Source: Phocaeicola plebeius DSM 17135
Lineage (GTDB): Bacteria; Bacteroidota; Bacteroidia; Bacteroidales; Bacteroidaceae
Reading direction: 5' to 3'
Length of the DNA: 64,000 bases
Assembly (NCBI RefSeq): GCF_000187895.1
Contig: NZ_DS990119.1
Span: 1-64,000 of the forward strand
The notes beneath the pieces are model-generated. The model did no database searches. It had not been told where the DNA came from and worked only from the letters and a program-made list of their open reading frames with translations. The position numbers and the translations under genes are program-made. Shown piece after piece: positions 42,987 to 53,104 of the stretch. Every line of letters starts with the position of its first letter. Positions within the stretch are counted from its first letter, which is position 1.

Positions 42987-45038
42987 TCAGATCATTTCCA
43001 CACTTCGTTTTACAAAGTTGGTCAGGGCTTCACCCTTCAGCATGTTGTTTTGCAACAAGGCCAGGTCGATAAGCTGGTGAACCACTTTGTTGCCGGCGGC
43101 ATAACCGTTCAGAATGTTTTCCTTTTCAGTCTTTTGAGCTTCAATCTTCTTTTCTACATCGTTCAGTTCGTCTTTTTCGGCAGTCGGGATTTCTTCATCC
43201 TTCTTTCCTTCCTGCGCTTTCTGGAGCTCGTTACGACGGAGTGTCAGCATGGCGATTTCAGACTCTACCGGTACGAGTTTTTCCGCACAAGCCGTTTCGG
43301 CATCGCTCAATACCTGCTTAATCAGGCGGTGGTCGCTATTCAATACCAGATTGAACATGTCGGGCATTTCACCATAGAAACTCATACCCGGCTGGATGCT
43401 GGCCATGTCTTTCATACGGCGCATGTATTCGGCCTGTGTGATGACAATCGGCGCATTGTTTTCGCCCAGTGCGTGTGCTTCTACGTGGAATTCCGTTTTC
43501 TTTACCTTCGGCATCTGTCCCTTGAACAGAGAACTGAGCACTTCCTGCTTGTCGTGAGGAAGTTCTTCGCCCTTTTGGTCTTCTTTCACAATCAGGCGGT
43601 CTACGATGTCGCTATCCACACGGGTGAAGTGACTCTTTTCGAACTTCTGTTCCAGCATGTTGATCATCGGTACGTCCAGCTGGCCGTCCATGAGCAATAC
43701 GTTGTAGCCTTTGTTCTTGGCAGCATCGATGTAAGTGTACTGTTCGTCCAGGTTGTTGGCATAGAGGTAAATCAGGCTGCCGTTCTTGTCGGTCTGATTA
43801 TCCTTAATCAATGTCTGGTATTCTTCGAAGGTGTAATACTTGTTATCTGTATCCTTGAACAAAGCAAACTTGGAAGCCTTTTCATAGAAATCTTCCTGAG
43901 TCAGCATACCATAGTTGATGAAAATCTTCAGGTCGTCCCATTTCTCTTCAAATTCCTTACGGTCGTTCTTGAAGATAGATTGCAAGCGGTCGGATACCTT
44001 CTTCGTGATGTAAGTAGAAATCTTCTTCACGTTCGAATCGCTCTGCAAGTAAGAACGAGAAACGTTCAACGGAATGTCCGGAGAATCGATGACACCGTGA
44101 AGCAGGGTCAGGAAGTCGGGCACGATACCTTCTACTGAGTCGGTCACATATACCTGGTTGCAATACAACTGAATCTTGTTACGCTGCAAATCGATGTTGC
44201 TCTTGATTTTCGGGAAGTAGAGCACACCGGTCAGGTTGAACGGATAGTCTACATTCAGGTGAATCCAGAACAACGGTTCGTCGGCCATCGGATACAGGTC
44301 GCGGTAGAATTTCTTGTAATCCTCTTCCTTCAAGTCCGACGGTTTCTTGGTCCAGATAGGACAAGTGTCGTTAATCAGGTTGTCTTCTTCTGTTTCTACC
44401 TGCTTGCCGTCTTTCCATTCTTTCTTTTTGCCAAAGGCTACCGGTACGGCCAGGAAGTGACAATACTTGGTGAGCAGGCCCTGCAAGCGAGATTCTTCCA
44501 GGAATTCCTTGCAATCTTCATCCACGTGCAGGATGATGTCGGTTCCACGGTCGCTACGTTCTGTTTCTTCAAGGGTAAACTCAGGACTTCCATCACAGCT
44601 CCATTTCACGGCCTTGGCACCTTCCTTATAAGAAAGAGTTACGATGTCTACTGTCTTAGCTACCATGAAGGCTGAGTAGAATCCCAGACCGAAGTGACCG
44701 ATGATGGCATTGGCATCGTCCTTGTATTTTTCCAGGAAGTCATTAGCTCCTGAGAAGGCAATCTGGTTGATGTACTTGTCGATTTCTTCGGCCGTCATAC
44801 CCAGACCACGGTCGCTGATAGTGATGGTACCGTTTTCCTTGTCCACCTTTACACGTACCGTCAAATCGCCCAGTTCACCTTTAAAATCGCCCGTAGCGGC
44901 CAGAGTCTTCAATTTCTGAGTTGCATCCACCGCATTGGAAACCAGTTCACGGAGGAAAATTTCATGGTCGCTATACAAGAACTTCTTTATGATGGGGAAT
45001 ATGTTTTCTGTTGTAACCCCGATATTACCTTTTTGCAT
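42987..45038 (-). CDS. htpG: Molecular chaperone HtpG (Hsp90)
   Basis: 683 residues from ATG 45038 (start MQKGNIGVTTENIFPIIKKFLYS). The GHKL ATPase domain shows ELVSNAVDA, DRGLGMT and GHFGLGFYSAFMVA. Middle and C-terminal dimerisation domains follow, with an insertion-like charged stretch (EGKKDEEIPTAEKDELNDVEKKIEAQ, about 605-640) seen in Bacteroidetes. The longer frame to 45092 runs into the clpC terminator and is rejected. Stress chaperone placed next to clpC. Confidence 0.96.
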   Translation of the reverse strand: MQKGNIGVTTENIFPIIKKFLYSDHEIFLRELVSNAVDATQKLKTLAATGDFKGELGDLTVRVKVDKENGTITISDRGLGMTAEEIDKYINQIAFSGANDFLEKYKDDANAIIGHFGLGFYSAFMVAKTVDIVTLSYKEGAKAVKWSCDGSPEFTLEETERSDRGTDIILHVDEDCKEFLEESRLQGLLTKYCHFLAVPVAFGKKKEWKDGKQVETEEDNLINDTCPIWTKKPSDLKEEDYKKFYRDLYPMADEPLFWIHLNVDYPFNLTGVLYFPKIKSNIDLQRNKIQLYCNQVYVTDSVEGIVPDFLTLLHGVIDSPDIPLNVSRSYLQSDSNVKKISTYITKKVSDRLQSIFKNDRKEFEEKWDDLKIFINYGMLTQEDFYEKASKFALFKDTDNKYYTFEEYQTLIKDNQTDKNGSLIYLYANNLDEQYTYIDAAKNKGYNVLLMDGQLDVPMINMLEQKFEKSHFTRVDSDIVDRLIVKEDQKGEELPHDKQEVLSSLFKGQMPKVKKTEFHVEAHALGENNAPIVITQAEYMRRMKDMASIQPGMSFYGEMPDMFNLVLNSDHRLIKQVLSDAETACAEKLVPVESEIAMLTLRRNELQKAQEGKKDEEIPTAEKDELNDVEKKIEAQKTEKENILNGYAAGNKVVHQLIDLALLQNNMLKGEALTNFVKRSVEMI

Positions 45039-45089
45039 ATCTCTTTGTTTTTTATGATTGTTCGAATAAAATTTTTTCCAGTTCTTACA

Positions 45090-45125
45090 CAAAAAAAATG
45101 CCAGATACGTTTGTACCTGACATTT
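45090..45125 (-). terminator. Terminator after clpC
   Basis: AAATGCCAGATAC (45096-45108) pairs imperfectly with GTACCTGACATTT (45113-45125). A run of eight A on the plus strand gives the U-tract for the minus-strand transcript. Confidence 0.8.
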
Positions 45126-45157
45126 TGTCTGTATGCCGAAATTCTGTCAGAATTCCG

Positions 45158-47704
45158 TTAAGCTTTTTCTACTTTCATTTCCACTCCGTCGCCTTGGGCG
45201 TTCATGTACACATGCAAGGTATCGCCCGTCTGCGGTTCTTCGTTGATAATCAGCTCTGCCAGTCCGTCTTCCAGATGGTTCTGGATAGAACGTTTCAACG
45301 GGCGGGCACCGAACTGTACGTCGTAGCCCTTTTCTGCCACGAAACGCTTAGCCTCCTGGTCGAGCAGAAGATGGTAGCCACAACCTTCGATACGCTTGTA
45401 GAGTCCCGCCAGCTCGATGTCAATGATTTTCTCCAGTGACGCGATGTCCAGCTGGTCGAAGGTCACGATTTCATCCAGACGGTTGATGAATTCGGGAGCG
45501 AATGATTTGTTCAAGGCCTTGCGGATCACGCTGTTGGCATGCTCTTTTTCGTTTTCTCCAGTCTGTGCTGTGAAGCCGATGCCTTTGCCGAATTCCTTCA
45601 ACTGGCGCGTACCAATGTTGGACGTCATGATGATAATGGTATTCTTGAAATCCACGGTCCGTCCCAGGCTATCCGTCAACCGGCCTTCGTCCATCACCTG
45701 CAACAACATGTTGAACACGTCGGAGTGAGCCTTCTCGATTTCATCCAGCAACACGATAGAGTAGGGATGACGGCGCACCTTCTCTGTCAGTTGTCCGCCT
45801 TCTTCGTAGCCCACGTATCCCGGAGGAGCTCCGACCAGACGTGACACGGTGAATTTCTCCATGTATTCGCTCATGTCGATACGGATAATGGCATCGGTAG
45901 TGCCGAACATGTTCTTGGCCAGCTCTTTTGCCAGGTGCGTCTTTCCTACACCCGTCGGTCCTAAGAAAAGGAACGTACCGATAGGCTTGTTCGGGTCCTT
46001 CAGTCCCACACGGCTCCGCTGGATACTTCTTACCAGTGTCTCTACCGCTTTGTCTTGTCCGATGACCTTCGAAAGTAATGCCTGCTTCATGCCTTTCAAC
46101 CGTACACCTTCCGCTTGCGCCATGCGTTGTACGGGCACACCCGAAATCATGGAAACCACTTCCTCTATCTGTGGCGCGTCTACAGTTTCCCGGTTGTCTT
46201 TCAACTTCTCTTTCCATTCATTTTTCAGGCGTTCCAATTGTTCCGTATATTGGTTCTCACGGTCACGGAAGCTGGCGGCCAGCTCGAAGTTCTGCAAGCG
46301 AATGGCCTCATTCTTATGTTGTTGTGCTTCCTCAATCAGTCGTTCCTGCTCCTCAATTTCCCGAGGTACGGAGATGTGGGTGAGGTGGATGCGAGAACCC
46401 GCTTCGTCCATGGCATCGATGGCCTTGTCGGGGAAATAGCGGTCGGTCACATAACGGTCGGTCAGGCGTACGCAAGCCTCCAGCGCCTTGTCCGTGTAAG
46501 TTACGTTATGATGCTCCTCGTATTTATCCTTGATGTTCCGGAGAATCTGCAAAGTCTCTTCCGGTGAGGTCGGTTCCACCAGCACCTTTTGGAAGCGGCG
46601 TTCCAGTGCCCCGTCTTTTTCGATGTTCTTGCGGTACTCATCGAGGGTGGTGGCTCCGATGCATTGGATTTCTCCACGTGCCAGTGCCGGCTTCAACATG
46701 TTGGCCGCATCCATGGAACCAGCTGCCGAGCCGGCTCCCACGATGGTATGTATCTCATCAATGAACAGAATGACATCAGGATGTTTCTTTACTTCTGTCA
46801 GAATGGCACGAATGCGTTCTTCAAATTGCCCTCGATATTTGGTTCCGGCCACTACAGCCGTCATGTCGAGCGAAACGATGCGCTTGCCGAACAAGGCACG
46901 CGAAACCCGTTTTTCCACGATGCGGAGTGCCAGACCTTCGGCGATGGCCGATTTTCCCACGCCCGGTTCACCAATCAGAATCGGGTTGTTCTTCTTGCGG
47001 CGGCTCAGAATCTGTGCGATACGCTCAATTTCCTTCTCACGGCCTACCACGGGGTCGAGTTTTCCACTTTCGGCCGCCTTGGTCAGGTCGATGCCGTAAT
47101 TATCGAGGTAGGGGGTGCCTCCCTCTGCTTGTTTCTGTTCGGTTTGAGTGGTCTGGCGGTTAGCGGAAGAGCCGAAGCCATCGTTGCTCTTGTCTGCGTT
47201 TCCGCGGCGTCCGATGCCTTCCTCTTCTTCGTCGTCATTGAAATCCAGTCCGTCAAAAGGAGCTTCCTCCTGCTTCAGACGGTCTATTATCTTTTCGTAA
47301 GTTACGTCGTTCTTATCCAATATCTTATATGCGTTATTCTGGTTGTCTCTCATAATGGCTAATAAAATATGAGGGGTGTCTACTTTCTCGTTATTCATCA
47401 GCTTGGCTTCCAGTTTGCTTAGTGTCAGTATCTTGGATGCTTCCTCGCTGAATGTGATGTCTTGTGAATAGTTTTCCTGTATGGATTTCTCCCGTAATTG
47501 TATTTCCAGTTCGTTCTTGATACCTTTCAAGTCCAGGTAGAACGATTTCAATATTTCGGCGGCTTTACACTCTCCATCGCGCAAGATGCCCAATAGCAGA
47601 TGTTCCGGTTCGATATGGTCGTTCTGAAGGCGGTTGGCCTCCTCTTTCCCGTAAACGACGATGTCGGACACTTGTTGTGTAAATTCGTTGCTCATCAAAT
47701 TCAT
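45158..47704 (-). CDS. clpC: ATP-dependent Clp protease ATPase subunit ClpC
   Basis: 848 residues, Hsp100 AAA+ unfoldase. N-domain with two Clp repeats (about 5-145), then a linker with an acidic stretch. The first AAA module has [13 protein letters not shown] and [15 protein letters not shown]. The middle UVR-like helix is [22 protein letters not shown] and the second AAA module has [15 protein letters not shown] and [12 protein letters not shown]2 C-terminal domain follows ([23 protein letters not shown]). It feeds proteins to ClpP. Start at 47704 is preferred because GGAGAAGAT lies at proper distance; an in-frame ATG three codons on is the alternative. Confidence 0.95.
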   Translation of the reverse strand: MNLMSNEFTQQVSDIVVYGKEEANRLQNDHIEPEHLLLGILRDGECKAAEILKSFYLDLKGIKNELEIQLREKSIQENYSQDITFSEEASKILTLSKLEAKLMNNEKVDTPHILLAIMRDNQNNAYKILDKNDVTYEKIIDRLKQEEAPFDGLDFNDDEEEEGIGRRGNADKSNDGFGSSANRQTTQTEQKQAEGGTPYLDNYGIDLTKAAESGKLDPVVGREKEIERIAQILSRRKKNNPILIGEPGVGKSAIAEGLALRIVEKRVSRALFGKRIVSLDMTAVVAGTKYRGQFEERIRAILTEVKKHPDVILFIDEIHTIVGAGSAAGSMDAANMLKPALARGEIQCIGATTLDEYRKNIEKDGALERRFQKVLVEPTSPEETLQILRNIKDKYEEHHNVTYTDKALEACVRLTDRYVTDRYFPDKAIDAMDEAGSRIHLTHISVPREIEEQERLIEEAQQHKNEAIRLQNFELAASFRDRENQYTEQLERLKNEWKEKLKDNRETVDAPQIEEVVSMISGVPVQRMAQAEGVRLKGMKQALLSKVIGQDKAVETLVRSIQRSRVGLKDPNKPIGTFLFLGPTGVGKTHLAKELAKNMFGTTDAIIRIDMSEYMEKFTVSRLVGAPPGYVGYEEGGQLTEKVRRHPYSIVLLDEIEKAHSDVFNMLLQVMDEGRLTDSLGRTVDFKNTIIIMTSNIGTRQLKEFGKGIGFTAQTGENEKEHANSVIRKALNKSFAPEFINRLDEIVTFDQLDIASLEKIIDIELAGLYKRIEGCGYHLLLDQEAKRFVAEKGYDVQFGARPLKRSIQNHLEDGLAELIINEEPQTGDTLHVYMNAQGDGVEMKVEKA

Positions 47705-47739
47705 ATCTTCTCCAATCGTTTATATTCAAAATAGGCTTG

Positions 47740-47747
47740 CAAATATA
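47740..47747 (-). promoter_or_regulatory. -7 box for clpC
   Basis: TATATTTG on the minus strand, perfect TAnnTTTG, 35 bp before the clpC start. No CIRCE or CtsR-like site was seen nearby. Confidence 0.55.
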
Positions 47748-47940
47748 CATTATTATAAAGACTCTTCATCAAGTCTTTCTTTCTATTTAACAAAATGCGT
47801 GCCACATTTCCTATAAGTGTCTCCAAATGCAGTCTTATACGTATTTTTTGGTGGAAAAGTTTTTGTATATCCGCTAAAAGTCGTACTTTAGCATGGTTTT
47901 TCACAAGCCTTGAAAGGAAGTATAATTAATAATGTATTAA

Positions 47941-50487
47941 ATGCAAGAACAAGACAGAATTATAAAAATCAACATCGAAGAGGAAATGAAGTCGTCGTAC
48001 ATTGATTACTCTATGTCTGTAATCGTGGCACGCGCCCTCCCTGATGTAAGAGACGGATTCAAGCCCGTTCACCGCCGTATTCTTTACGGAATGATGGAAC
48101 TGGGAAACACATCCGACAAACCGTATAAAAAAGCAGCCAGAATCGTAGGTGAAGTATTGGGTAAGTATCACCCTCACGGCGACTCGTCTGTATATGGTGC
48201 CCTGGTGCGTATGGCACAGGACTGGGCGATGCGTTATCCGCTGGTCGACGGTCAGGGTAACTTCGGTTCTATCGACGGAGATAGTGCCGCTGCCATGCGA
48301 TATACGGAGGCTCGTCTGAAGAAGATTGGTGAGGAGATGATGCAGGACCTTTACAAGGAGACCGTAGACTTTACCAACAACTTTGACGATACGTTGCAGG
48401 AACCTACCGTTATGCCGACCCGCATCCCGAACCTGCTGGTGAACGGTGCTTCGGGTATCGCCGTAGGTATGGCTACCAATATGCCGACACACAACCTGCG
48501 TGAAGTCATTGACGCTTGCGTGGCATACATCGATAACAATGAAATCGACGTAGACGGCTTGATGCAGTACATTAAGGCGCCTGACTTCCCGACCGGAGGA
48601 TATATTTATGGTATCAGCGGTGTGCGCGATGCCTACGAAACCGGACGTGGACGTGTGGTAATGCGTGCCAAGGCCGAAATCGAATCGCATCCTACACACG
48701 ACAAGATTGTTGTGACTGAGATTCCGTACGGTGTGAACAAGGCTGAGTTGATCAAGAGCATTGCTGATTTGTCAAACGATAAGAAAATCGAAGGCATTTC
48801 AAATGTGAACGACGAAACCGACCGCGAAGGTATGCGTATCGTCATCGACATCAAGCGTGACGCCAACGCCAGCGTAGTGCTCAACAAGCTTTACAAGATG
48901 ACCATGCTTCAGACTTCTTTCGGTGTGAACAACGTGGCCCTGGTTCATGGCCGTCCGCGTCTGCTCAACCTGAAGGAACTGATCAAATATTTCGTGGAAC
49001 ACCGTCACGAAGTGGTAATCCGTCGTACACGTTACGACTTGCGCAAGGCCAAGGAACGTGCGCATATCCTGGAAGGATTGATTATCGCTTCAGACAATAT
49101 TGACGAGGTAATCCGCATTATCCGTGCTGCTAAGACTCCGAACGAAGCTATCACGAACCTGATGGCCCGCTTCAACCTGAGCGAAATCCAGGCACGTGCT
49201 ATCGTAGAAATGCGCTTGCGTCAGCTCACCGGCCTGATGCAGGATCAGCTCCATGCCGAATACGAAGACCTGATGAAGCAAATCGCTTATTTCGAAGAAA
49301 TTCTGAGTAACGAGGAACTCTGCAAGAAGGTCATCAAGGACGAGCTGCTTGAAGTGAAAGAAAAATACGGCGACAACCGTCGTTCGGAAATCGTATATGC
49401 TTCGGAAGAGTTCAATCCGGAAGATTTCTATGCCGATGACGAAATGGTCATCACCATCTCGCACATGGGATACATCAAGCGTACACCGCTTTCTGAGTTC
49501 CGTGCGCAGAACCGTGGCGGCGTAGGCTCGAAGGGAAGTGAAACCCGTAACGAAGACTTCATTGAACATATCTATCCGGCTACTATGCACAATACGCTTC
49601 TGTTCTTCACGCAGAAGGGTAAGTGCTACTGGCTCAAAGTATATGAAATTCCGGAAGGCAACAAGACTTCGAAGGGACGTGCCATCCAGAACCTGCTGAA
49701 CATTGAGGCAGACGATGTGGTAACGGCTTACTTGCGTGTGAAGAACCTGAACGACACGGAATTCATCAATAGTCACTATGTACTTTTCTGTACGAAGAAC
49801 GGTGTCATCAAGAAAACGTTGCTCGAACAGTATTCTCGTCCGCGTCAGAATGGTGTGAACGCCATCACTATCCGCGAAGATGACCGTGTGATTGAAGTAC
49901 GTATGACTAACGGAAACAATGAAATCGTGATTGCCAACCGTAACGGTCGTGCCATCCGTTTCCATGAAAGCGCGGTACGCGAAATGGGACGTACGGCTAC
50001 CGGTGTACGCGGTATCACACTCGATGAAGACGGTCAGGATGAAGTAATCGGAATGATTTGTATCAAAGACCCTGAAACGGAAACCATTATGGTGGTGTCT
50101 GAAAATGGTTACGGCAAGCGTTCGGATATTGAAGACTACCGTAAGACTAACCGTGGCGGAAAGGGTGTGAAGACACTGAACATTACGGATAAGACCGGAA
50201 GCCTGGTAGCTATCAAGTCTGTAACCGATGAAAACGACCTGATGATTATCAACAAGTCGGGTATCACTATCCGTTTGAAGGTAGCTGATGTGCGCATCAT
50301 GGGACGTGCTACACAGGGTGTGCGCCTGATTGACCTTGAAAAGCGTAACGACCAGATTGGTTCCGTATGTAAGGTAGCTTCTGAAAACGAAGAAGAAGTT
50401 CAGCAAGAAGAAGAAACTCCGGCAACGGATATCCAGCCCGCCGACGGAGAAACCATTCAGCCCGCTACGGACGAACCGAATGAATAA
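47941..50487 (+). CDS. gyrA: DNA gyrase subunit A
   Basis: 848 residues. The winged-helix/tower domain has [65 protein letters not shown] with the quinolone-region Ser, and the catalytic Tyr in AMRYTEARL. The C-terminal pinwheel has repeated beta-blades ([33 protein letters not shown]) and a gyrase-box-like segment [12 protein letters not shown]. The last ~30 residues form an acidic, Glu/Pro/Thr-rich tail. A near-consensus -7 element (TACTTTAG, 47884-47891) lies upstream. A TPR gene follows after 48 bp. Confidence 0.97.
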   Translation: MQEQDRIIKINIEEEMKSSYIDYSMSVIVARALPDVRDGFKPVHRRILYGMMELGNTSDKPYKKAARIVGEVLGKYHPHGDSSVYGALVRMAQDWAMRYPLVDGQGNFGSIDGDSAAAMRYTEARLKKIGEEMMQDLYKETVDFTNNFDDTLQEPTVMPTRIPNLLVNGASGIAVGMATNMPTHNLREVIDACVAYIDNNEIDVDGLMQYIKAPDFPTGGYIYGISGVRDAYETGRGRVVMRAKAEIESHPTHDKIVVTEIPYGVNKAELIKSIADLSNDKKIEGISNVNDETDREGMRIVIDIKRDANASVVLNKLYKMTMLQTSFGVNNVALVHGRPRLLNLKELIKYFVEHRHEVVIRRTRYDLRKAKERAHILEGLIIASDNIDEVIRIIRAAKTPNEAITNLMARFNLSEIQARAIVEMRLRQLTGLMQDQLHAEYEDLMKQIAYFEEILSNEELCKKVIKDELLEVKEKYGDNRRSEIVYASEEFNPEDFYADDEMVITISHMGYIKRTPLSEFRAQNRGGVGSKGSETRNEDFIEHIYPATMHNTLLFFTQKGKCYWLKVYEIPEGNKTSKGRAIQNLLNIEADDVVTAYLRVKNLNDTEFINSHYVLFCTKNGVIKKTLLEQYSRPRQNGVNAITIREDDRVIEVRMTNGNNEIVIANRNGRAIRFHESAVREMGRTATGVRGITLDEDGQDEVIGMICIKDPETETIMVVSENGYGKRSDIEDYRKTNRGGKGVKTLNITDKTGSLVAIKSVTDENDLMIINKSGITIRLKVADVRIMGRATQGVRLIDLEKRNDQIGSVCKVASENEEEVQQEEETPATDIQPADGETIQPATDEPNE

Positions 50488-50535
50488 TCCGGACAAAAAC
50501 TAACTTGAATATTTGTATTACTAAATTTAAACCTT

Positions 50536-51753
50536 ATGAAAAAAGTATTATTCTCAGCCGCTTTGTTCTTTACCGCATGCGCTGTTTCTGCTCAGGAAAG
50601 CGTGGTAAAGGAAGCTAAATCTGCCAAGAGCGATCCCGTGAAGGCAGCACAAATCATCGAACCTGCTTTGACAGATCCTTCTACTGCCAATGATCCTGAA
50701 ACATGGAAGCTGGCTGGTGATTTCCAGAAGTCTATCTATGACGATGAAAACATGAAATTGTATTTGCCGGGTGGTCAGGCTGATACCGCTAAATTGTATA
50801 ACAGCTTGGCTAAAATGTTCGAATATTACACAAAATGTGACGAAGTAGAACAGGCTAAGGTAAAGAGCGGTGAACTGAAAAAACCGAAACTGAGAAAGAA
50901 ACTGGCTAAGGCTCTGGTTACTGTACGTCCTCAGTTGACTAACGCCGGTTCTGACGCTTACAATGCAGGTAACTATGCCAACGCATTGAAATTCTTCGGT
51001 CTGTATGTAGACGCTCCGCAGAACCCGTTGTTCGCTGACGAAGATGCTGTGAAGAACGACACGCTGACTCCGTTGATTGCCAACTATGCTGCTCTTGCCG
51101 CTAATTCATTGAAAGATAATGCAGCCGTAATTAAATACGCTACTATCGGTAAGGAACACAAAGAAGAAGGTTACCGTTCACTGATGTGCTTGGCAGAAGC
51201 TTACGGAAAAGGTGAAACTCCTGACTCAGCAAAATGGTTGACTACTATCCAGGAAGGTGTAGAAAAATTCCCGTCACAGGAATACTTCATCGGTAACCTG
51301 ATGGACTATTACATTCAGAAAGGTAAGATTGACGAAGGTCTGGCTCAGATGGATGCCGTATTGGCTAAGAATTCTACTCCGTACTTCATGTACGTGAAGG
51401 GTGTGCTTCAGTATGAAAAGAAAGACTACGAAGGTGCCATCGCTACATTCAACCAGATTATTGCAGAAGGTAAGGATTTCGTAGCTGAAGCTTATTCTAA
51501 GATTGGTGACTGCTCATTCTTCCCGGCTCAGGAAATCGTAGAAGAAAACTCTAAGCTTTCTATGGACGATCCGAAGTATGCAGCTAACGAAGCTAAGATT
51601 AAGGAACTGTACGAAAAAGCACTTCCTTTCTATGAAAAAGCAAAAGAAGCTAAACCAGACAACCGTCAGTTGTGGGGTCAGTACTTGCTGAACATCTACT
51701 GGAAGCTTGACAAGGAAAAATACAACGCTCTTGAAAAAGAACTGGGTTACTAA
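50536..51753 (+). CDS. Exported tetratricopeptide-repeat protein
   Basis: 405 residues. A signal peptide (MKKVLFSAALFFTACAVSAQ) is followed by helical repeats of TPR type (NAGSDAYNAGNYANALKFFGLYVDAPQNP, FMYVKGVLQYEKKDYEGAIATFNQIIAEGKDF, YEKALPFYEKAKEAKPDNRQLWGQYLLNIYWKL). Predicted periplasmic scaffold or binding protein, specific role unknown. It follows gyrA closely and may share its transcript. Its synonymous codon use, rich in C- and A-ending codons like the nqr genes, suggests good expression, which is only an impression. Confidence 0.82.
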   Translation: MKKVLFSAALFFTACAVSAQESVVKEAKSAKSDPVKAAQIIEPALTDPSTANDPETWKLAGDFQKSIYDDENMKLYLPGGQADTAKLYNSLAKMFEYYTKCDEVEQAKVKSGELKKPKLRKKLAKALVTVRPQLTNAGSDAYNAGNYANALKFFGLYVDAPQNPLFADEDAVKNDTLTPLIANYAALAANSLKDNAAVIKYATIGKEHKEEGYRSLMCLAEAYGKGETPDSAKWLTTIQEGVEKFPSQEYFIGNLMDYYIQKGKIDEGLAQMDAVLAKNSTPYFMYVKGVLQYEKKDYEGAIATFNQIIAEGKDFVAEAYSKIGDCSFFPAQEIVEENSKLSMDDPKYAANEAKIKELYEKALPFYEKAKEAKPDNRQLWGQYLLNIYWKLDKEKYNALEKELGY

Positions 51754-51809
51754 TATATAATAAGGTGTACAGACTGCCCGTCTGAGACGAGTGGTTTGTA
51801 GACTTTTGA

Positions 51810-51924
51810 TACCCTGAAAAGACTCCTTTGTGTTTTGGATGAAACGCCTTGACGTTTTGCTCAAAACGCAAAGGAGTTTTTCTTTAAACGCCTTTGCGTT
51901 TGTTTTCAAATGCACTTGTGTTTT
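51810..51924. repeat. 22-bp-period degenerate array C
   Basis: Modules start at 51810, 51832, 51854, 51876, 51898 and 51920 and follow arm5-N4-arm5-N8 like arrays A and B (for example GTTTT-GCTC-AAAAC-GCAAAGGA). Neighbouring modules can pair: ACTCCTTTGTGTTTT with AAAACGCAAAGGAGT (one mismatch), and AAACGCAAAGG with CCTTTGCGTTT. It lies downstream of the TPR gene. The rest of 51754-52147 holds only the AraC promoter. Confidence 0.85.
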
Positions 51925-52039
51925 TGAGGATAGATTTTGGGCTTTAGAAATGTGCCGAAAATTATAATAGATTGAGAAAATCATATCTCTTAATCCGTTG
52001 AATAATAGGATGAAAGAAACGGGATTAGCTTTTTATTCG

Positions 52040-52047
52040 TATCTTTG
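52040..52047 (+). promoter_or_regulatory. -7 box for the AraC-family gene at 52148
   Basis: TATCTTTG, perfect TAnnTTTG, leaving a leader of about 95 nt. Confidence 0.6.
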
Positions 52048-52147
52048 CGATATATTCGATTTTTCCCATTAGGGATAGAGTTCATTTATTACGTGCATGG
52101 AACTCTACTAGAAAGAGAATTTCTGTATCGCTAAAACTAAAAATAAG

Positions 52148-53011
52148 ATGACAGCAGAACCTACGACCTCATGCCATAACCCCATGAAAGTCATATTCAA
52201 TTACCAGAATGTGTTCTTCAGCTTTTTCTATGATGATGCCGATGCGTGCGTGCACCGTTCCAGAGAATACGCCATGAACTATGTCTTGTCGGGCGAGATG
52301 GTGCTCGACGATGGGCACCGACAGATACACGTGGGAAAAGGAGAGTGCGTGTTCATTCCGCGCGACCATCGTGTGACCATGTACAAGAAAGCCTCGGGCG
52401 GGGAGCAGTATTGCGGGATTTATATGTGCTTTACCCGTTCTTTCCTTCGGGAAATGTACGGAAAGTATGCCCGCCACACGGACAAGGCAGAGCCTGTGGA
52501 GAGGTTCGTGCCCGGCGTGATGAAACTTCCTCCTTCGGCTGAGATTGAGAGCCTGTTTGCTTCAATGACTCCTTACTTCAATCCGGAAGTGAAACCGCAG
52601 GATGACGTGATGCAACTGAAGTTGCAGGAAGGATTGTTGGCCCTGCTTCATACTGACAAGCGCTTCATGACCGCGTTGTTCGACTTCAGTACACCGTGGA
52701 AGATGGACATTCTTGACTTCATGAACGAGAACTACATGTACGAGTTCACCTTAGAGGAGCTGGCGCATTACACGGGACGTAGCCTGGCCACCTTCAAGCG
52801 TGACTTCAAGAAGGTGAGCGAGCTGACACCCGAGAAATGGCTGATTCGCAAGCGCCTGGAAGTGGCCTATCACCTGCTGAAGGAAGAACGGCGGAAGGTG
52901 GTCGACGTCTATGCGGAGGTGGGCTTCAAGAACCCCTCGCACTTCTCTACGGCCTTCAAGAAACGCTACGGCATCCCGCCCACGGCATTGGGTGCCCCTT
53001 CGTGCATTTGA
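52148..53011 (+). CDS. AraC-family transcriptional regulator
   Basis: 287 residues. The N-terminal sensor is cupin-like (YAMNYVLSGEMVLDDGHRQIHVGKGECVFIPRDHRVTMYKKASGG, about 40-85). The C-terminal domain has helix-turn-helix sequence FTLEELAHYTGRSLATFKRDFKKVSELTPEKWLIRKRLEVAYHLL and KVVDVYAEVGFKNPSHFSTAFKKRYGIPPT. G+C is visibly higher in this gene and the following hydrolase gene than in the gap before it. It lies 93 bp before an exported hydrolase gene that has its own promoter, a probable target. Confidence 0.9.
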   Translation: MTAEPTTSCHNPMKVIFNYQNVFFSFFYDDADACVHRSREYAMNYVLSGEMVLDDGHRQIHVGKGECVFIPRDHRVTMYKKASGGEQYCGIYMCFTRSFLREMYGKYARHTDKAEPVERFVPGVMKLPPSAEIESLFASMTPYFNPEVKPQDDVMQLKLQEGLLALLHTDKRFMTALFDFSTPWKMDILDFMNENYMYEFTLEELAHYTGRSLATFKRDFKKVSELTPEKWLIRKRLEVAYHLLKEERRKVVDVYAEVGFKNPSHFSTAFKKRYGIPPTALGAPSCI

Positions 53012-53029
53012 ACTTTTCAGAAACGATAT

Positions 53030-53064
53030 TTGAGCCTCACGGAAATGTCTCTGTGGGGCTTTTG
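53030..53064 (+). terminator. Terminator after the AraC gene at 52148
   Basis: AGCCTCAC and GTGGGGCT arms (one G-T pair) around a ~14-nt loop, followed by TTTTG. Confidence 0.65.
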
Positions 53065-53067
53065 TGT

Positions 53068-53075
53068 TATTTTTG
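53068..53075 (+). promoter_or_regulatory. -7 box for the alpha/beta hydrolase gene
   Basis: TATTTTTG, perfect TAnnTTTG, 29 bp before the ATG at 53105. Confidence 0.6.
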
Positions 53076-53104
53076 CCTTCGTAGAATAATAGAGTGATAA
53101 CTAT

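Noticed and set aside
42864..44138. 424-codon open frame antisense to htpG
   Set aside because: Shadow of htpG with low-complexity hydrophobic composition and no recognisable domain. Its beginning also crosses the htpG terminator.
49090..50496. 468-codon open frame antisense to gyrA
   Set aside because: It is the reverse-frame shadow of a strongly coding gene. It has no family similarity, no ribosome-binding site and no promoter box.
51771..51785. Terminator for the TPR gene (CAGAC/GTCTG hairpin)
   Set aside because: The stem is only 5 bp and no T-run follows, so I do not list it as a feature.
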